Below, piece after piece: positions 8,354 to 17,131 of a stretch of DNA of 64,000 bases (positions are counted from its first letter, which is position 1; each line of letters opens with the position of its first letter). The stretch is from the NCBI RefSeq assembly GCF_000330725.2, contig NZ_AMZY02000004.1, forward strand, positions 1-64,000, written 5' to 3'. The translations under genes were made by a program, and so were the position numbers. Below the pieces are notes generated by a model, which had not been told where the DNA came from, did not search any database, and worked only from the letters and a program-made list of their open reading frames with translations. Origin of the DNA: Mariniradius saccharolyticus AK6. Its GTDB lineage: Bacteria > Bacteroidota > Bacteroidia > Cytophagales > Cyclobacteriaceae.

Positions 8354-9058
8354 TCACTCACACACCTCAATCCCCTCCTTCGGTCCCTCTTGACCAAAGG
8401 CCTGAAGGTCGGGACTCAGGATATGTCCGCCGAGACCCATACCCCGCACAATAAACAATATCCCGATCAGCATGGCCATGTAAGGAAGGGCTTTGGTGAA
8501 TTTTTGGCGCATCGTCAGCGGCAGCAACTTGCCTGAAATCATCACTCCAATCAACATCGGAATAGTGCCCAAACCAAAAGAAAACATGTAAATCGCTCCA
8601 TCCAGCGGACTTTGCAAGGCAAGGGAAGCGATCAGCGCGATATAGACCATGCCGCAAGGCAGAAAGCCATTCAGAATACCTGACATAAAAAAAGCAAAGG
8701 AACCTCCCCTTTTGAGAAAATGGGAAAGGGAACTCTTCAACCTGTACACCGCCCCAAAAAATCCTGATCCTGTGATGATGCTTTCTGACTTTTTGTAGAA
8801 AAATGCCATCAACAGTATAAAAATCCCCATCCCAATAGAAATCCCCTGTTGGAAGCCTACGAGTGAAAGTGAGTATCCCAACATACCGACGACAGCCCCC
8901 AAGAGAGAATAGGTGATGGTACGGCCGAGATTGTAGATGATCTTGTTTTGGAGAAAAGGCGCCGCATCCTTGGCCGAAATGGCCATGGCAATCGGGCCAC
9001 ACATGCCGAGGCAGTGAAAGGAGCCCAGAAAACCAAGAACGACAGCGGTCCAGATCAT
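8354..9058 (-). CDS. DsbD_2/SafE-like membrane protein of the cbb3 locus
   Basis: The 234-residue protein has about six membrane helices. It shows two family motifs: HCLGMCGP at residues 15-22 and LPCGMVY at 133-139, with Cys16, Cys20 and Cys135. These place it in the 'sulfite exporter TauE/SafE' or UreH-like (DsbD_2) group that closes cco operons in many Bacteroidota and Proteobacteria. The conserved cysteines and location suggest a role in copper or thiol handling during oxidase assembly; that is inference. It is the last gene of the minus-strand cco cluster, 49 nt after ccoH. Confidence 0.8.
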   Translation of the reverse strand: MIWTAVVLGFLGSFHCLGMCGPIAMAISAKDAAPFLQNKIIYNLGRTITYSLLGAVVGMLGYSLSLVGFQQGISIGMGIFILLMAFFYKKSESIITGSGFFGAVYRLKSSLSHFLKRGGSFAFFMSGILNGFLPCGMVYIALIASLALQSPLDGAIYMFSFGLGTIPMLIGVMISGKLLPLTMRQKFTKALPYMAMLIGILFIVRGMGLGGHILSPDLQAFGQEGPKEGIEVCE

Positions 9059-9107
9059 AAATGAGACTTAAGATTCAAGACACAAGACATAAGACATAAG
9101 AAAACGG
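9059..9107. repeat. AAGACACAAGAC-type degenerate repeat
   Basis: The spacer between ccoH and the DsbD_2-like gene contains AAGATTCAAGACACAAGAC followed by two ATAAGAC/ATAAGA copies. Related text occurs between ccoG and ccoH (reverse orientation) and downstream of dnaK. Confidence 0.5.
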
Positions 9108-9533
9108 CTAGATGGTGATCTTCTTTTCTTCGTAATAGTCCACGCCGTTTTCGGACCAGGAGAGTTTGAGGCGCCAATAGCCCGGCTTGAGATCGGCAAC
9201 GTTGACCGATTGGGCTGCTGGATCGGTAATCTCAAAATCGATCTTCTGATCCAAGCGCGCGTCAGATGGCCTAAATAAGTGCAATACCCCTTTCGCACCG
9301 ACGGGCAAATTCAAGTCTACTTTCTTAAGTTGACCGTCGAAAGCCAGGACTTCCCTTCCCAAGGCAACCGTATTAGCGACCTTGTCTATTTGCTCCTGAT
9401 ATTTGATTTCTTCTTCGTAGTAGTTTTGCGATACCAAGTGGATATCGTCCTGCTTCACGCAGATAACGACCATGCTGATCATGATCGCGGCAAACGCCAC
9501 CAAAGTCAATGTGATTCCTTTTCCCCAGTCCAT
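9108..9533 (-). CDS. ccoH: FixH/CcoH family protein
   Basis: This is an assembly factor of cbb3 oxidase, 141 residues long. A single N-terminal membrane helix (GITLTLVAFAAIMISMVVIC, about 6-25) is followed by a periplasmic domain with the typical early stretch QNYYEEEIKYQEQID and an immunoglobulin-like FixH fold. It lies between ccoG and the DsbD_2-like gene, as in other cco loci. CcoH is known to stabilise the subunits through its membrane anchor. No heme or metal motif is seen. Confidence 0.85.
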   Translation of the reverse strand: MDWGKGITLTLVAFAAIMISMVVICVKQDDIHLVSQNYYEEEIKYQEQIDKVANTVALGREVLAFDGQLKKVDLNLPVGAKGVLHLFRPSDARLDQKIDFEITDPAAQSVNVADLKPGYWRLKLSWSENGVDYYEEKKITI

Positions 9534-9669
9534 GTTTTTGTGATTAGTTGATTGGTTAATGGTAATTGAGTTACTGAGTTATTGAGTTATTTGTTAATAG
9601 TCGATAGACCATAGATTGCTCCGTGTCTTGCTTCTTGTGTCTTGGGTCTTGTGTCTCATTTCTCGCTTC
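9534..9669. repeat. Intergenic repeats between ccoG and ccoH
   Basis: Three tandem 8-bp copies of TGAGTTAY sit at 9567-9590. The stretch 9621-9659 holds imperfect TCTTGTGTCTTGGGTCTTG units, the reverse complement of the AAGACACAAGAC family seen at 9075-9100. No coding potential is evident. The spacer interrupts an otherwise tight operon. Confidence 0.55.
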
Positions 9670-11082
9670 TCACCTCACTGGTCCTACAAAACTCGTCTTG
9701 ATCTTGTCGATGACTTCCCCGTTTTGGGTCAGTAGCAAGGTCACGTCCTCCTGATTTTTACGGATTTGATCCGGTTGTTTGACCAGGAAAAACCTGCCTT
9801 CAAACTTTGCCTGACCTTCCAAGGTCCAGTTCTGGTCACCTACGATTTCCACTTTGTAGCTACCGTCCTCCGTCACCAGGTTGACTTGCTGCGGATCAAA
9901 GGTTTTGTTGATGAAAGTCACCTCGTACAGGTTACTGATGGCACCTGTGTCTCGCGTCTGATAGGTCATCCCCCTAAACCGGGTAACTGTGGCCGCCAAA
10001 TCATGCCTGGTCAAAAGCAGTGACACGAACGCCACGACTAGTAACACCAAAAGAAAGCTGTACAACTTGACCCTAGGGGTAAGGAGCTTTTGGGTACCCT
10101 TGAGGATACTGTTGTCGGAAGCGTACCTAATTAGTCCCTTTGGTCGGTCTACTTTGACCATTACTTCATCGCATACATCGATACAGGCGGTGCAATTGAC
10201 GCATTCCATCTGTACGCCATTTCGAATATCGATCCCTGTCGGACATACTTGTACGCAAAGGCCGCAATCCACACAGTCACCCTTGGGCTTTTCCTCGATC
10301 TTGTTTTTGCGGATAGGACCCCGAGGTTCCCCACGGACATGGTCATAGGTGACGTTGATCGAGTTTGCGTCAAGCAGTACGCCCTGAAGCCTTCCGTAAG
10401 GACAGACCACAATGCAAGCCTGCTCACGAAACCAAGAGAATACAAAGAGAAATATGCCCGTAAACGCCATCAGCCCAATAAATCCTGCCATATGCTCACT
10501 GGGTGGCTGACTGACAATGGTTTTTACTTGATCGATACCGATCAAATATGCCATCACGGTATGGGAAATGACAAGGGAAATGAGGACGAAAATGGTCATT
10601 TTCAATCCCTTTTTCCAGATTTTCTCGGCGTTCCATGGCATTTCATCGAGCTTTCGCTGCTGATTTGCATCGCCTTCTATGAGGTATTCGATTTTGCGGA
10701 AGACCATTTCCATGAACAAAGTCTGCGGACAGGCCCAACCACAAAATACCCGACCGAAGACGGCCGTGAACAGAATCACAAACACGAAGAAAATGAGCAG
10801 CAAGAAAATCAGGATATGGGTATCCTGCGGCCAAAATGCCGCCCCAAAGATGATGAATTTCCGCTCGAAGATGTTAAAAAGCATGTACGGCCTTCCATCC
10901 ACCCGGATAAATGGTCCGGCAAACAAAATCGCCAAAAGAACCCAAGAAAGGTAAGTTCTCCACTTGTAGAACTTACCCGATACTTTTTTTGGATAAATCC
11001 AATTACGCTTACCGTCTGACCGGACCGTCCCAAGTGAGTCTCTGAAATTCTCTGGGTCCAAGTTGGGGTTTACTTTGCTCAT
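9670..11082 (-). CDS. ccoG: CcoG (RdxA/FixG) ferredoxin-like cbb3 assembly protein
   Basis: The 470-residue membrane protein has several helices and a bacterioferredoxin-like centre. Cysteine motifs are CGWACP (C114, C118), CIVVCPYG (C223, C227) and two 4Fe-4S sets, CVDCGLCVQVC (270-280) and CVNCTACIDVC (294-304). The C-terminal 100 residues form the periplasmic IG-like domain of the FixG family. CcoG is known as a cupric reductase that supplies Cu(I) for cbb3 biogenesis. It lies directly after ccoP in the locus, and the start ATG at 11082 is the only sensible one. Confidence 0.93.
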   Translation of the reverse strand: MSKVNPNLDPENFRDSLGTVRSDGKRNWIYPKKVSGKFYKWRTYLSWVLLAILFAGPFIRVDGRPYMLFNIFERKFIIFGAAFWPQDTHILIFLLLIFFVFVILFTAVFGRVFCGWACPQTLFMEMVFRKIEYLIEGDANQQRKLDEMPWNAEKIWKKGLKMTIFVLISLVISHTVMAYLIGIDQVKTIVSQPPSEHMAGFIGLMAFTGIFLFVFSWFREQACIVVCPYGRLQGVLLDANSINVTYDHVRGEPRGPIRKNKIEEKPKGDCVDCGLCVQVCPTGIDIRNGVQMECVNCTACIDVCDEVMVKVDRPKGLIRYASDNSILKGTQKLLTPRVKLYSFLLVLLVVAFVSLLLTRHDLAATVTRFRGMTYQTRDTGAISNLYEVTFINKTFDPQQVNLVTEDGSYKVEIVGDQNWTLEGQAKFEGRFFLVKQPDQIRKNQEDVTLLLTQNGEVIDKIKTSFVGPVR

Positions 11083-11163
11083 GGCGGATTTTTTTTACGC
11101 TACTCTAAATCTCTTCAAAAGAAATAATACCGGAAGTGACCGCTGTCACTCCCGGTATCTTGA

Positions 11164-12123
11164 TTATTCCTCGGTTCCAGCCACAGCCACCACCTTGGTA
11201 GTATCTACCGGGGCTACCAAGGCTGAGTCTGCACTTGCCGGTGCGTTGGGTACATACCTTTCGCCTTCAGCCTCTTTCGGATTTGCAGGAGTGGTTCCCT
11301 GCAGCGTCAAGATAAAGCTCGCTACTTGTTGGATTTGCTCCGGACTGAGTTGGTCCTGCCAAGGAATCATGCCTTTTTCAGGGACACCATATTTGATGAC
11401 TTTGAAGATATCATTGATCGAGCCACCATGCTTCCAATATTCATCCGTCAGGTTAGAACCCACGCCGCCACCGCCATCCTGGGCATGGCAGGCTACGCAG
11501 TTGGCTTGGAAAATGGATTGGCCGGCCGAAATGGCAGCTGCCGATTCGTCGAATACGACATTTGTCTCATCGATCAGGCTGGTCAAATTGGCTTTGTAGG
11601 CTTCGATCTGCAAGGCTGCTACACGCTGTTCTTCGGCATATTCTTCGTATTGGGACACCCCCAAACCGAGCACCGTGTAGTAGGTGAAATAAATCACCCC
11701 AAACGCGATCGTGATGTAAAAGACATTGGCCAGCCAAGGCGGCATGTGGTTATCCAACTCCACGATACCGTCGAAGGTGTGTTCCTTCATCAACCTCTTC
11801 TCTTCTGGGCTACCCACAGGCTGCATTTTGCCTGTCACATACTTCAGTTTGAATTCATCCCACCAGGAAGGCTGTGCCGCCAATTCAGGGTTTTCCTTTT
11901 TCAAAACCGCCGACATGAACGACATCAAATAAATCATAAGGAAAAGCAGCAACACAATCACCAACAACACCACACCTAGGATAATGAGCAGCGTGAGTTG
12001 GGAACTGTCCATTTGCTGAAGGGTGCCCATCCAGGAGGACTCCGCCTCTGCCGCTTGGGCCCATGCCGGACTGCTTCCAAAGACGCCCAGCAACAGTAGC
12101 ATTAGATATTTAAACTTTTTCAT
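11164..12123 (-). CDS. ccoP: cbb3 oxidase subunit CcoP, mono-heme form
   Basis: The start at 12123 (MKKFKYLM) gives a signal-like N-terminus; the longer frame opens within ccoQ. The 319-residue product has two membrane helices, including LLIILGVVLLVIVLLLFLMIY (about 45-65). Between them is the cbb3 N-terminal domain segment SWWDEF...FDGIVELDNHMPPWL. A single cytochrome c domain follows, with CVACH at 209-213. Proteobacterial CcoP carries two CxxCH motifs and only one is present here, so electron entry uses fewer hemes. The C-terminus is Ala/Pro/Val-rich. It overlaps ccoQ by 14 nt. Confidence 0.88.
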   Translation of the reverse strand: MKKFKYLMLLLLGVFGSSPAWAQAAEAESSWMGTLQQMDSSQLTLLIILGVVLLVIVLLLFLMIYLMSFMSAVLKKENPELAAQPSWWDEFKLKYVTGKMQPVGSPEEKRLMKEHTFDGIVELDNHMPPWLANVFYITIAFGVIYFTYYTVLGLGVSQYEEYAEEQRVAALQIEAYKANLTSLIDETNVVFDESAAAISAGQSIFQANCVACHAQDGGGGVGSNLTDEYWKHGGSINDIFKVIKYGVPEKGMIPWQDQLSPEQIQQVASFILTLQGTTPANPKEAEGERYVPNAPASADSALVAPVDTTKVVAVAGTEE

Positions 12124-12301
12124 AGCCTGAGTTCTTTTGATGGTCATCACTGAAAGGCATCTCTTTCATGTGGTTGATATAGTTTTTGTCCGCCGTAATC
12201 ACCCAAATGAACATTCCCACGAAGAAGATCACAAAGATCAACAAGGAGATGATGGGATATATCTCGACGTTTTCGATAGCACTCAATATGTCCTTTTTCA
12301 T
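12110..12301 (-). CDS. ccoQ: Small cbb3 oxidase membrane subunit (CcoQ-like)
   Basis: The 63-residue protein has one strong membrane helix (ISLLIFVIFFVGMFIWVI) followed by a charged tail beginning TADKNYINHMKEMP, the layout of CcoQ/FixQ. It lies 11 nt after ccoNO and overlaps the start of ccoP, which indicates translational coupling. CcoQ is known to stabilise the core complex. Sequence similarity in this family is weak, so the call depends mainly on position and topology. Confidence 0.8.
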   Translation of the reverse strand: MKKDILSAIENVEIYPIISLLIFVIFFVGMFIWVITADKNYINHMKEMPFSDDHQKNSGYEKV

Positions 12302-12312
12302 TTTTTGGGGAT

Positions 12313-14445
12313 TTAGGGATTAGATGCTGTGGTTTTCTTGATGTCGGTACCCAAGCGTTGCAGGTAGGCAATCAATGCCACAATTTCTGAATCAGGTACC
12401 ACTTCAATTCCTGCTGATTTCAGGTTTTTGACGATACCGTCAGCCTGTACGTAAAGGTCAGCCTGTGCTTGCGCTTCATATCCCTCAGGGTAGGGAACTC
12501 CCAAGCTTCTGAGCGTGGAAATCTTGTCTGGCAGGCTGCTGTGGTCCATGATATTGGTGGACATCCAATCATATGCAGGCATCAAGGATCCGGGTGACAT
12601 ACTAGTAGGATCCATCATATGGTGATAATGCCAAGAATCCGGATACTTTCCACCGACACGGTGAAGGTCTGGACCGGACCGCTTGGATCCCCATAGGAAT
12701 GGCCGGTCATAAACGTATTCGCCTGCCTTGGAGTATTCCCCATAGCGCTCAGTCTCGGACCGGAATGGCCGTATCATCTGCGAATGGCAGCCTACACAGC
12801 CATGCGATATGTAAAGATCCCGACCTTGGAGTTCCAATGGGGTGTAAGGCTGGACGCTGGTAATGGTCGGAACATTTGACTTGACGAGGATGGTTGGGAT
12901 GATCTCAATGATACCACCGATCAATATCGCAACTGTGGCCAATAGGGTGAAGAAAACAGGTTTTCTTTCCCATGCCCTGTGCCAGAATTCTCCTTTTTCC
13001 TCGACATGTGGTGCCAAAGCGGGCGCCTCGTCAGCTTCTTCGGCGACGAATTTTCCTTGCTTGGCTGTCATAATCATATTGTAAACCAATAAGAAAGCAC
13101 CGGTCAAATACAACAATCCACCCAAAGCCCTGAGGATGTACATCGGAACGATTTGGATGACTGTCTCGATGAAGTTGGGATACGCCAAGCGGCCAGCTTC
13201 AGTGAATTCCTTCAGCATCAAAGATTGTGTCAATGCCGATACGTATAGCGGAAGGGCATAGAAGATGATACCTATCGTGCCCAGCCAAAAGTGGGTAGTC
13301 GCCAATTTGGTGGAATACAGGTTGGTCCTCCACATTTTTGGCCACAACCAGTATAGCATGGCGAATGTGAAGAAACCGTTCCAACCTAAACCGCCGATAT
13401 GTACGTGACCTACGATCCAGTCAGTGTAGTGCGCGATGGCGTTGACATTCTTCAAGGAAAGCATTGGCCCTTCAAAGGTCGCCATACCATAGGCAGTCAC
13501 GGCCACCACCATGAATTTCAGCACAGGGTCAACGCGTACTTTGTCCCAAGCGCCCCTGAGCGTCAAAAGCCCGTTGACCATACCACCCCAAGACGGAGCG
13601 ATCAGCATGACGGAGAAAATGACGCCTAATACTTGTGCCCACTCGGGTAACGCTGTATACAACAAATGGTGTGGACCCGCCCAGATATAGAGGAAAATCA
13701 AGGACCAAAAGTGGACGATCGACAGTTTGTAGGAATATACAGGTCTATTGGCAGCTTTTGGCAAATAGTAATACATCAAACCCAAAAACGGCGTCGTCAG
13801 GAAGAAAGCGACCGCATTGTGTCCATACCACCACTGTACAAGGGCATCCTGTACACCGGCATAGGCAGAGTAGCTTTTCAGGAAGCTCACCGGGAGCGCC
13901 AGGGAATTGAAGATGTGCAGTACGGCGACTGTGACGAATGAAGCCAAGTAAAACCATATGGCCACATACATGTGCTTTTCCCTTCTGGTAAGCAAGGTTC
14001 CGATCATGTTGGCACCGAAGGCAACCCAAACCACAGCGATCAGGATATCGATCGGCCATTCGAGCTCCGCATATTCTTTGGAGGTCGTAATTCCCAAAGG
14101 AAGCGTGATCGCTGCCAAAAGAATGATCAACTGCCAGCCCCAAAAATGGAACCAGCTGAGGTTCTTGTTCCACATGGGCGCTTTGAGCAGGCGCGGCATG
14201 GAGTAATAAATCCCCGCGAAAATCGCATTGCCCACAAAAGCAAAAATCACCGCGTTGGTATGCAACGGCCTGATTCTACCAAACGTGGTGTAGGGATTGC
14301 CTAAATTGGCTTCGGGCAGAAATAGCTGTATCGCTACTATAAGCCCGACCAACATTCCTACGAGGCCCCAGGCTATCGTGGCGACCCCGAAGTACTTTAC
14401 GATCTTGTTGTCGTAACTGAACTGTTCAAGTGATGGTCCTGACAT
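12313..14445 (-). CDS. ccoNO: Fused cbb3 oxidase catalytic and cytochrome c subunits CcoN-CcoO
   Basis: The 710-residue fusion joins a heme-copper oxidase core (about 1-460) to a mono-heme CcoO domain (about 485-710). Core ligands are visible as H62 (LHTNAVIF), H209 (WYGHN), H259/H260 (GPHHLLY) and H347/H349 (GHVHIGG). The CcoO part has a membrane anchor near 497-520 and CVGCH at 550-554, then RYGEYSKAGEYVYDRP, typical of CcoO. The fusion is the usual Bacteroidota arrangement. It reduces O2 to water with high affinity at the inner membrane, taking electrons from CcoP. It starts 2 nt after ccoS. Confidence 0.96.
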   Translation of the reverse strand: MSGPSLEQFSYDNKIVKYFGVATIAWGLVGMLVGLIVAIQLFLPEANLGNPYTTFGRIRPLHTNAVIFAFVGNAIFAGIYYSMPRLLKAPMWNKNLSWFHFWGWQLIILLAAITLPLGITTSKEYAELEWPIDILIAVVWVAFGANMIGTLLTRREKHMYVAIWFYLASFVTVAVLHIFNSLALPVSFLKSYSAYAGVQDALVQWWYGHNAVAFFLTTPFLGLMYYYLPKAANRPVYSYKLSIVHFWSLIFLYIWAGPHHLLYTALPEWAQVLGVIFSVMLIAPSWGGMVNGLLTLRGAWDKVRVDPVLKFMVVAVTAYGMATFEGPMLSLKNVNAIAHYTDWIVGHVHIGGLGWNGFFTFAMLYWLWPKMWRTNLYSTKLATTHFWLGTIGIIFYALPLYVSALTQSLMLKEFTEAGRLAYPNFIETVIQIVPMYILRALGGLLYLTGAFLLVYNMIMTAKQGKFVAEEADEAPALAPHVEEKGEFWHRAWERKPVFFTLLATVAILIGGIIEIIPTILVKSNVPTITSVQPYTPLELQGRDLYISHGCVGCHSQMIRPFRSETERYGEYSKAGEYVYDRPFLWGSKRSGPDLHRVGGKYPDSWHYHHMMDPTSMSPGSLMPAYDWMSTNIMDHSSLPDKISTLRSLGVPYPEGYEAQAQADLYVQADGIVKNLKSAGIEVVPDSEIVALIAYLQRLGTDIKKTTASNP

Positions 14446-14447
14446 AC

Positions 14448-14630
14448 TTACTTCGATTTAGTTGATGGTACTTTTTTTTCATTTGTTTTTATTTCATTTT
14501 CAAATAGCATTCGGATCGCAGGCGTCTGGTCGTCTTCAAACTGACCTGATTTGACAGCCCGGAAAAACAGGAACAAAAATGAACCTGCCAAAACCAAACT
14601 GACTGCGATGAGGACGAAGATGACTTCCAT
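14448..14630 (-). CDS. ccoS: CcoS cbb3 maturation protein
   Basis: The 60-residue protein begins MEVIFVLIAVSLVLAG, a single membrane helix, and continues FLFLFFRAVKSGQFEDDQTP, the CcoS hallmark FxWAxxxGQFDD in variant form. CcoS is needed for cofactor (heme and Cu) insertion into CcoN. It is packed between ccoI and ccoNO with 2-nt gaps on both sides, so it is certainly co-transcribed. Confidence 0.9.
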   Translation of the reverse strand: MEVIFVLIAVSLVLAGSFLFLFFRAVKSGQFEDDQTPAIRMLFENEIKTNEKKVPSTKSK

Positions 14631-14632
14631 GG

Positions 14633-17071
14633 TTACCAGATTTTTTGTTTCAAACCTTTTTTGACCGCCAAGTAATTGGTCGCAAGCGTGGTAAACACCA
14701 CGACTGAAATGCTGGAAATTGGCATCAAAACGGCACAGAAAACCGGACTCACCAATCCCTGTACCGCGAAAATGACCCCGATCGTATTGTAAGTGAAGCT
14801 CAGCCCGAAGCTGGCTTTAATGATTTTTCTACTTGTCTTGGCAAAATCCAAAAACGCCGGAAGCCTATCCATGACCGCTGCATCCATGATCGCATCGGAG
14901 GCAGGCGAAAAATTGGTGATCCGATCCGTAACCGCGATGCCCACCTGAGCGGCCCTCAGCGCACCGGCATCATTGAGCCCATCACCCACCATCAAGGTAC
15001 TTGCCCCCGCTTGGTTGAGGGTTTGGATGTATTCCAATTTGTCTTTTGGGCTTTGATGGAAGTTCATCAGCACATCTTTCCCAAAAACCTGCTTGAGATG
15101 GTTTCGCTCATGGTCTTGGTCGCCCGATAGTAGATGCACTTCCTTGTTGCTGCCTATTTGGGCTACTACCTGCTCGATTCCTTTACGCAAGCCGCTTTGG
15201 ATCAAAAAGTAACCGATCACATTCCCTTCAATGGAGAAAAATACCAAGTTGCCGCCTTCTTTGAGGTCTCCTCCCTGATAGCCTACAAACTCCGCCGAAC
15301 CCAATCGGATAGCCTGACCCTTGTAAAAACCTTGGATTCCTCTTCCCTGAATCTCATGTACCTCCTCGACACTCAGCGTCGATATTCCATCCAACCAAGA
15401 ATTGATGCGGTTGCTCAGCGCATGGGTAGAGTGGCTGACCAAGGTCTTGATGATCGATTTGGATTCTGCTGAAAGCCGGTCTCCATGGTAGCTCACCTTT
15501 GCCTCGGAAGGTGCGGTCAAGGTTCCTGTTTTGTCAAAAACCACCGTATCCACCTGTGCCATACGCTCGATGACTTGGGCATTTTTTAAATAAAACTTGC
15601 CTTGTCCAAACACCCTGAGCGTATTGCCCAAAGTAAAAGGTGTCGACATGGCCAAAGCACATGGACAAGTGATAATTAAAACAGACGTAAAGGCCAGGAC
15701 GCCCAAGGAAACCTCTCCCCTTGCAGCCCAAAACACCAAAGCACCGAGCGCGATCGCCAAGACCGTGAATGTGAACTTGCCCGAAATGCGATTTGCGAGG
15801 GACTCAAGGCTATGCGTTTTTTCTTTTTCGAAGGACTCGTTGTTCCAAAGGTCGGTAAGATATCCCTGTGATGGCGATTTCTGTACCGCAAGAGAGATTG
15901 ATTGGCCCCTTTGCCTTCCTCCGGCATATACAAGTTCGCCTTTTTTCTTGGCCACGGGGATTTGCTCCCCAGTTACAAAGCTGTAGTCGATGTATGCTTC
16001 TCCCTCGAGCAAAATGCTGTCCGCGGGGATCAGCTCCTCATTTCTCACCTTGATGATATCTCCGACATGGAGTTTGATCAATGGGATCACTTCCTCTTCA
16101 TTGCGGACCAAGCGCGTCACGGCAATCGGGAAATAGGATTTGTAGTCCCGATCAAAAGAGAGCGTGTCGTAGGTCTTTTGCTGATAATATTTCCCGATCA
16201 AAAGGAAAAACAACAAGCCTCCGAGCGTGTCCATATAGCCTTCATTGCCCAATGCGAAAATGTCGTACAAGCTGTAGGTGAAAAGCGTCACAATTCCTAG
16301 GGCAATCGGCACATCCATGTTCACGGCTCTGTTTTTGACAGAAAGCCAAGCCGAGCGGTAGTAGTCCGTGGCGGCGTAGAAGAAAACCGGAAGTGCCAAC
16401 AACACATTGAGGTAATTGAAGGTCTTTTTGAAACCATCGCCAAGTAGCTCGGCCTCCGCGAAGTACTCGGGAAGGCTGAAGAGCATCATATTGCCAAAGC
16501 AGAAACCTGCCACGGCAAGTTTTTGGATTTGCTTCTTGTCGGTAAATACAGGTTGCTTTTTGTCGGCATCGGAAAGATTGATGCTGGGCTCGTAGCCGAT
16601 TCTGGAGAGCAGCTGTACCAGTTCTTTGAGACTGATAGCATCCTGGTGGTATTTTACCTGAACTTTCTTCTTGATAAAATCCACCCGTCCGGAAACCACG
16701 CCTGGATGGAGTTTGTGCAAGTTTTCCAACAACCAAATGCACGACGCGCAATGTATCAGTGGAATCGAAAAAGTAATGTGGGTCTCATCGCCATTTTGGA
16801 AATCGACCAAGCGGTGGACGATATCGGCATCATCCAAGTAATCAAAACGGTTGTCTTTGCGGGACACTTCCTTTTGGCTGATTCCGGGCTTTTCGGCGAT
16901 TTGGTAGTAATTGCAAAGCTCATTTTCACTCAAAACCTCATAGACGAGCTTGCAGCCTGTACAGCAAAATTCCTTTTCGTCAAAATGCAAAACCTCCTCG
17001 CGGCACTCTTCCCCACAATGGTAACATGTGGCGGTGGACTTGGAAGCAGCGTGATGGATTTGGTTTGGCAT
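14633..17071 (-). CDS. ccoI: Copper-transporting P-type ATPase of cbb3 assembly
   Basis: The 812-residue P1B ATPase exports Cu(I) across the inner membrane for the CcoN active site. In order it has a Cys-rich N-terminal metal domain (CYHCG near 16 and FCCTGC near 36), an HMA-like domain with CASC (108-111), eight expected membrane helices, and the CPC transport motif at 469-471 (ITCPCALAMSTP). The phosphorylation site is D513 in DKTGTLT, and GDGLNDAGALR lies in the hinge. It opens the cco operon. A TGAY-N4-RTCA palindrome lies 40 nt upstream of the ATG, so the transcript may be nearly leaderless. Confidence 0.95.
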   Translation of the reverse strand: MPNQIHHAASKSTATCYHCGEECREEVLHFDEKEFCCTGCKLVYEVLSENELCNYYQIAEKPGISQKEVSRKDNRFDYLDDADIVHRLVDFQNGDETHITFSIPLIHCASCIWLLENLHKLHPGVVSGRVDFIKKKVQVKYHQDAISLKELVQLLSRIGYEPSINLSDADKKQPVFTDKKQIQKLAVAGFCFGNMMLFSLPEYFAEAELLGDGFKKTFNYLNVLLALPVFFYAATDYYRSAWLSVKNRAVNMDVPIALGIVTLFTYSLYDIFALGNEGYMDTLGGLLFFLLIGKYYQQKTYDTLSFDRDYKSYFPIAVTRLVRNEEEVIPLIKLHVGDIIKVRNEELIPADSILLEGEAYIDYSFVTGEQIPVAKKKGELVYAGGRQRGQSISLAVQKSPSQGYLTDLWNNESFEKEKTHSLESLANRISGKFTFTVLAIALGALVFWAARGEVSLGVLAFTSVLIITCPCALAMSTPFTLGNTLRVFGQGKFYLKNAQVIERMAQVDTVVFDKTGTLTAPSEAKVSYHGDRLSAESKSIIKTLVSHSTHALSNRINSWLDGISTLSVEEVHEIQGRGIQGFYKGQAIRLGSAEFVGYQGGDLKEGGNLVFFSIEGNVIGYFLIQSGLRKGIEQVVAQIGSNKEVHLLSGDQDHERNHLKQVFGKDVLMNFHQSPKDKLEYIQTLNQAGASTLMVGDGLNDAGALRAAQVGIAVTDRITNFSPASDAIMDAAVMDRLPAFLDFAKTSRKIIKASFGLSFTYNTIGVIFAVQGLVSPVFCAVLMPISSISVVVFTTLATNYLAVKKGLKQKIW

Positions 17072-17105
17072 GGTACAATTTACTGAGCTTCGGGGGTGAA
17101 AAACA

Positions 17106-17117
17106 TGACGAAAATCA
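17106..17117. promoter_or_regulatory. FNR-type site of the cco operon
   Basis: TGACGAAAATCA fits TGAY-N4-RTCA and is centred 40.5 nt before the ccoI start codon. A weak -7-like box (TAAATTGT on the minus strand, starting at 17082) would put the site near -41.5, the class II activator position, with transcription starting at or beside the ATG. Confidence 0.6.
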
Positions 17118-17131
17118 TATTTAGGAATGAT

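Noticed and set aside
10249-11019. Long plus-strand open frame (256 codons)
   Set aside because: It is antisense to ccoG, has low-complexity Lys/His-rich text, and matches no family; ccoG motifs in the other strand are unambiguous.
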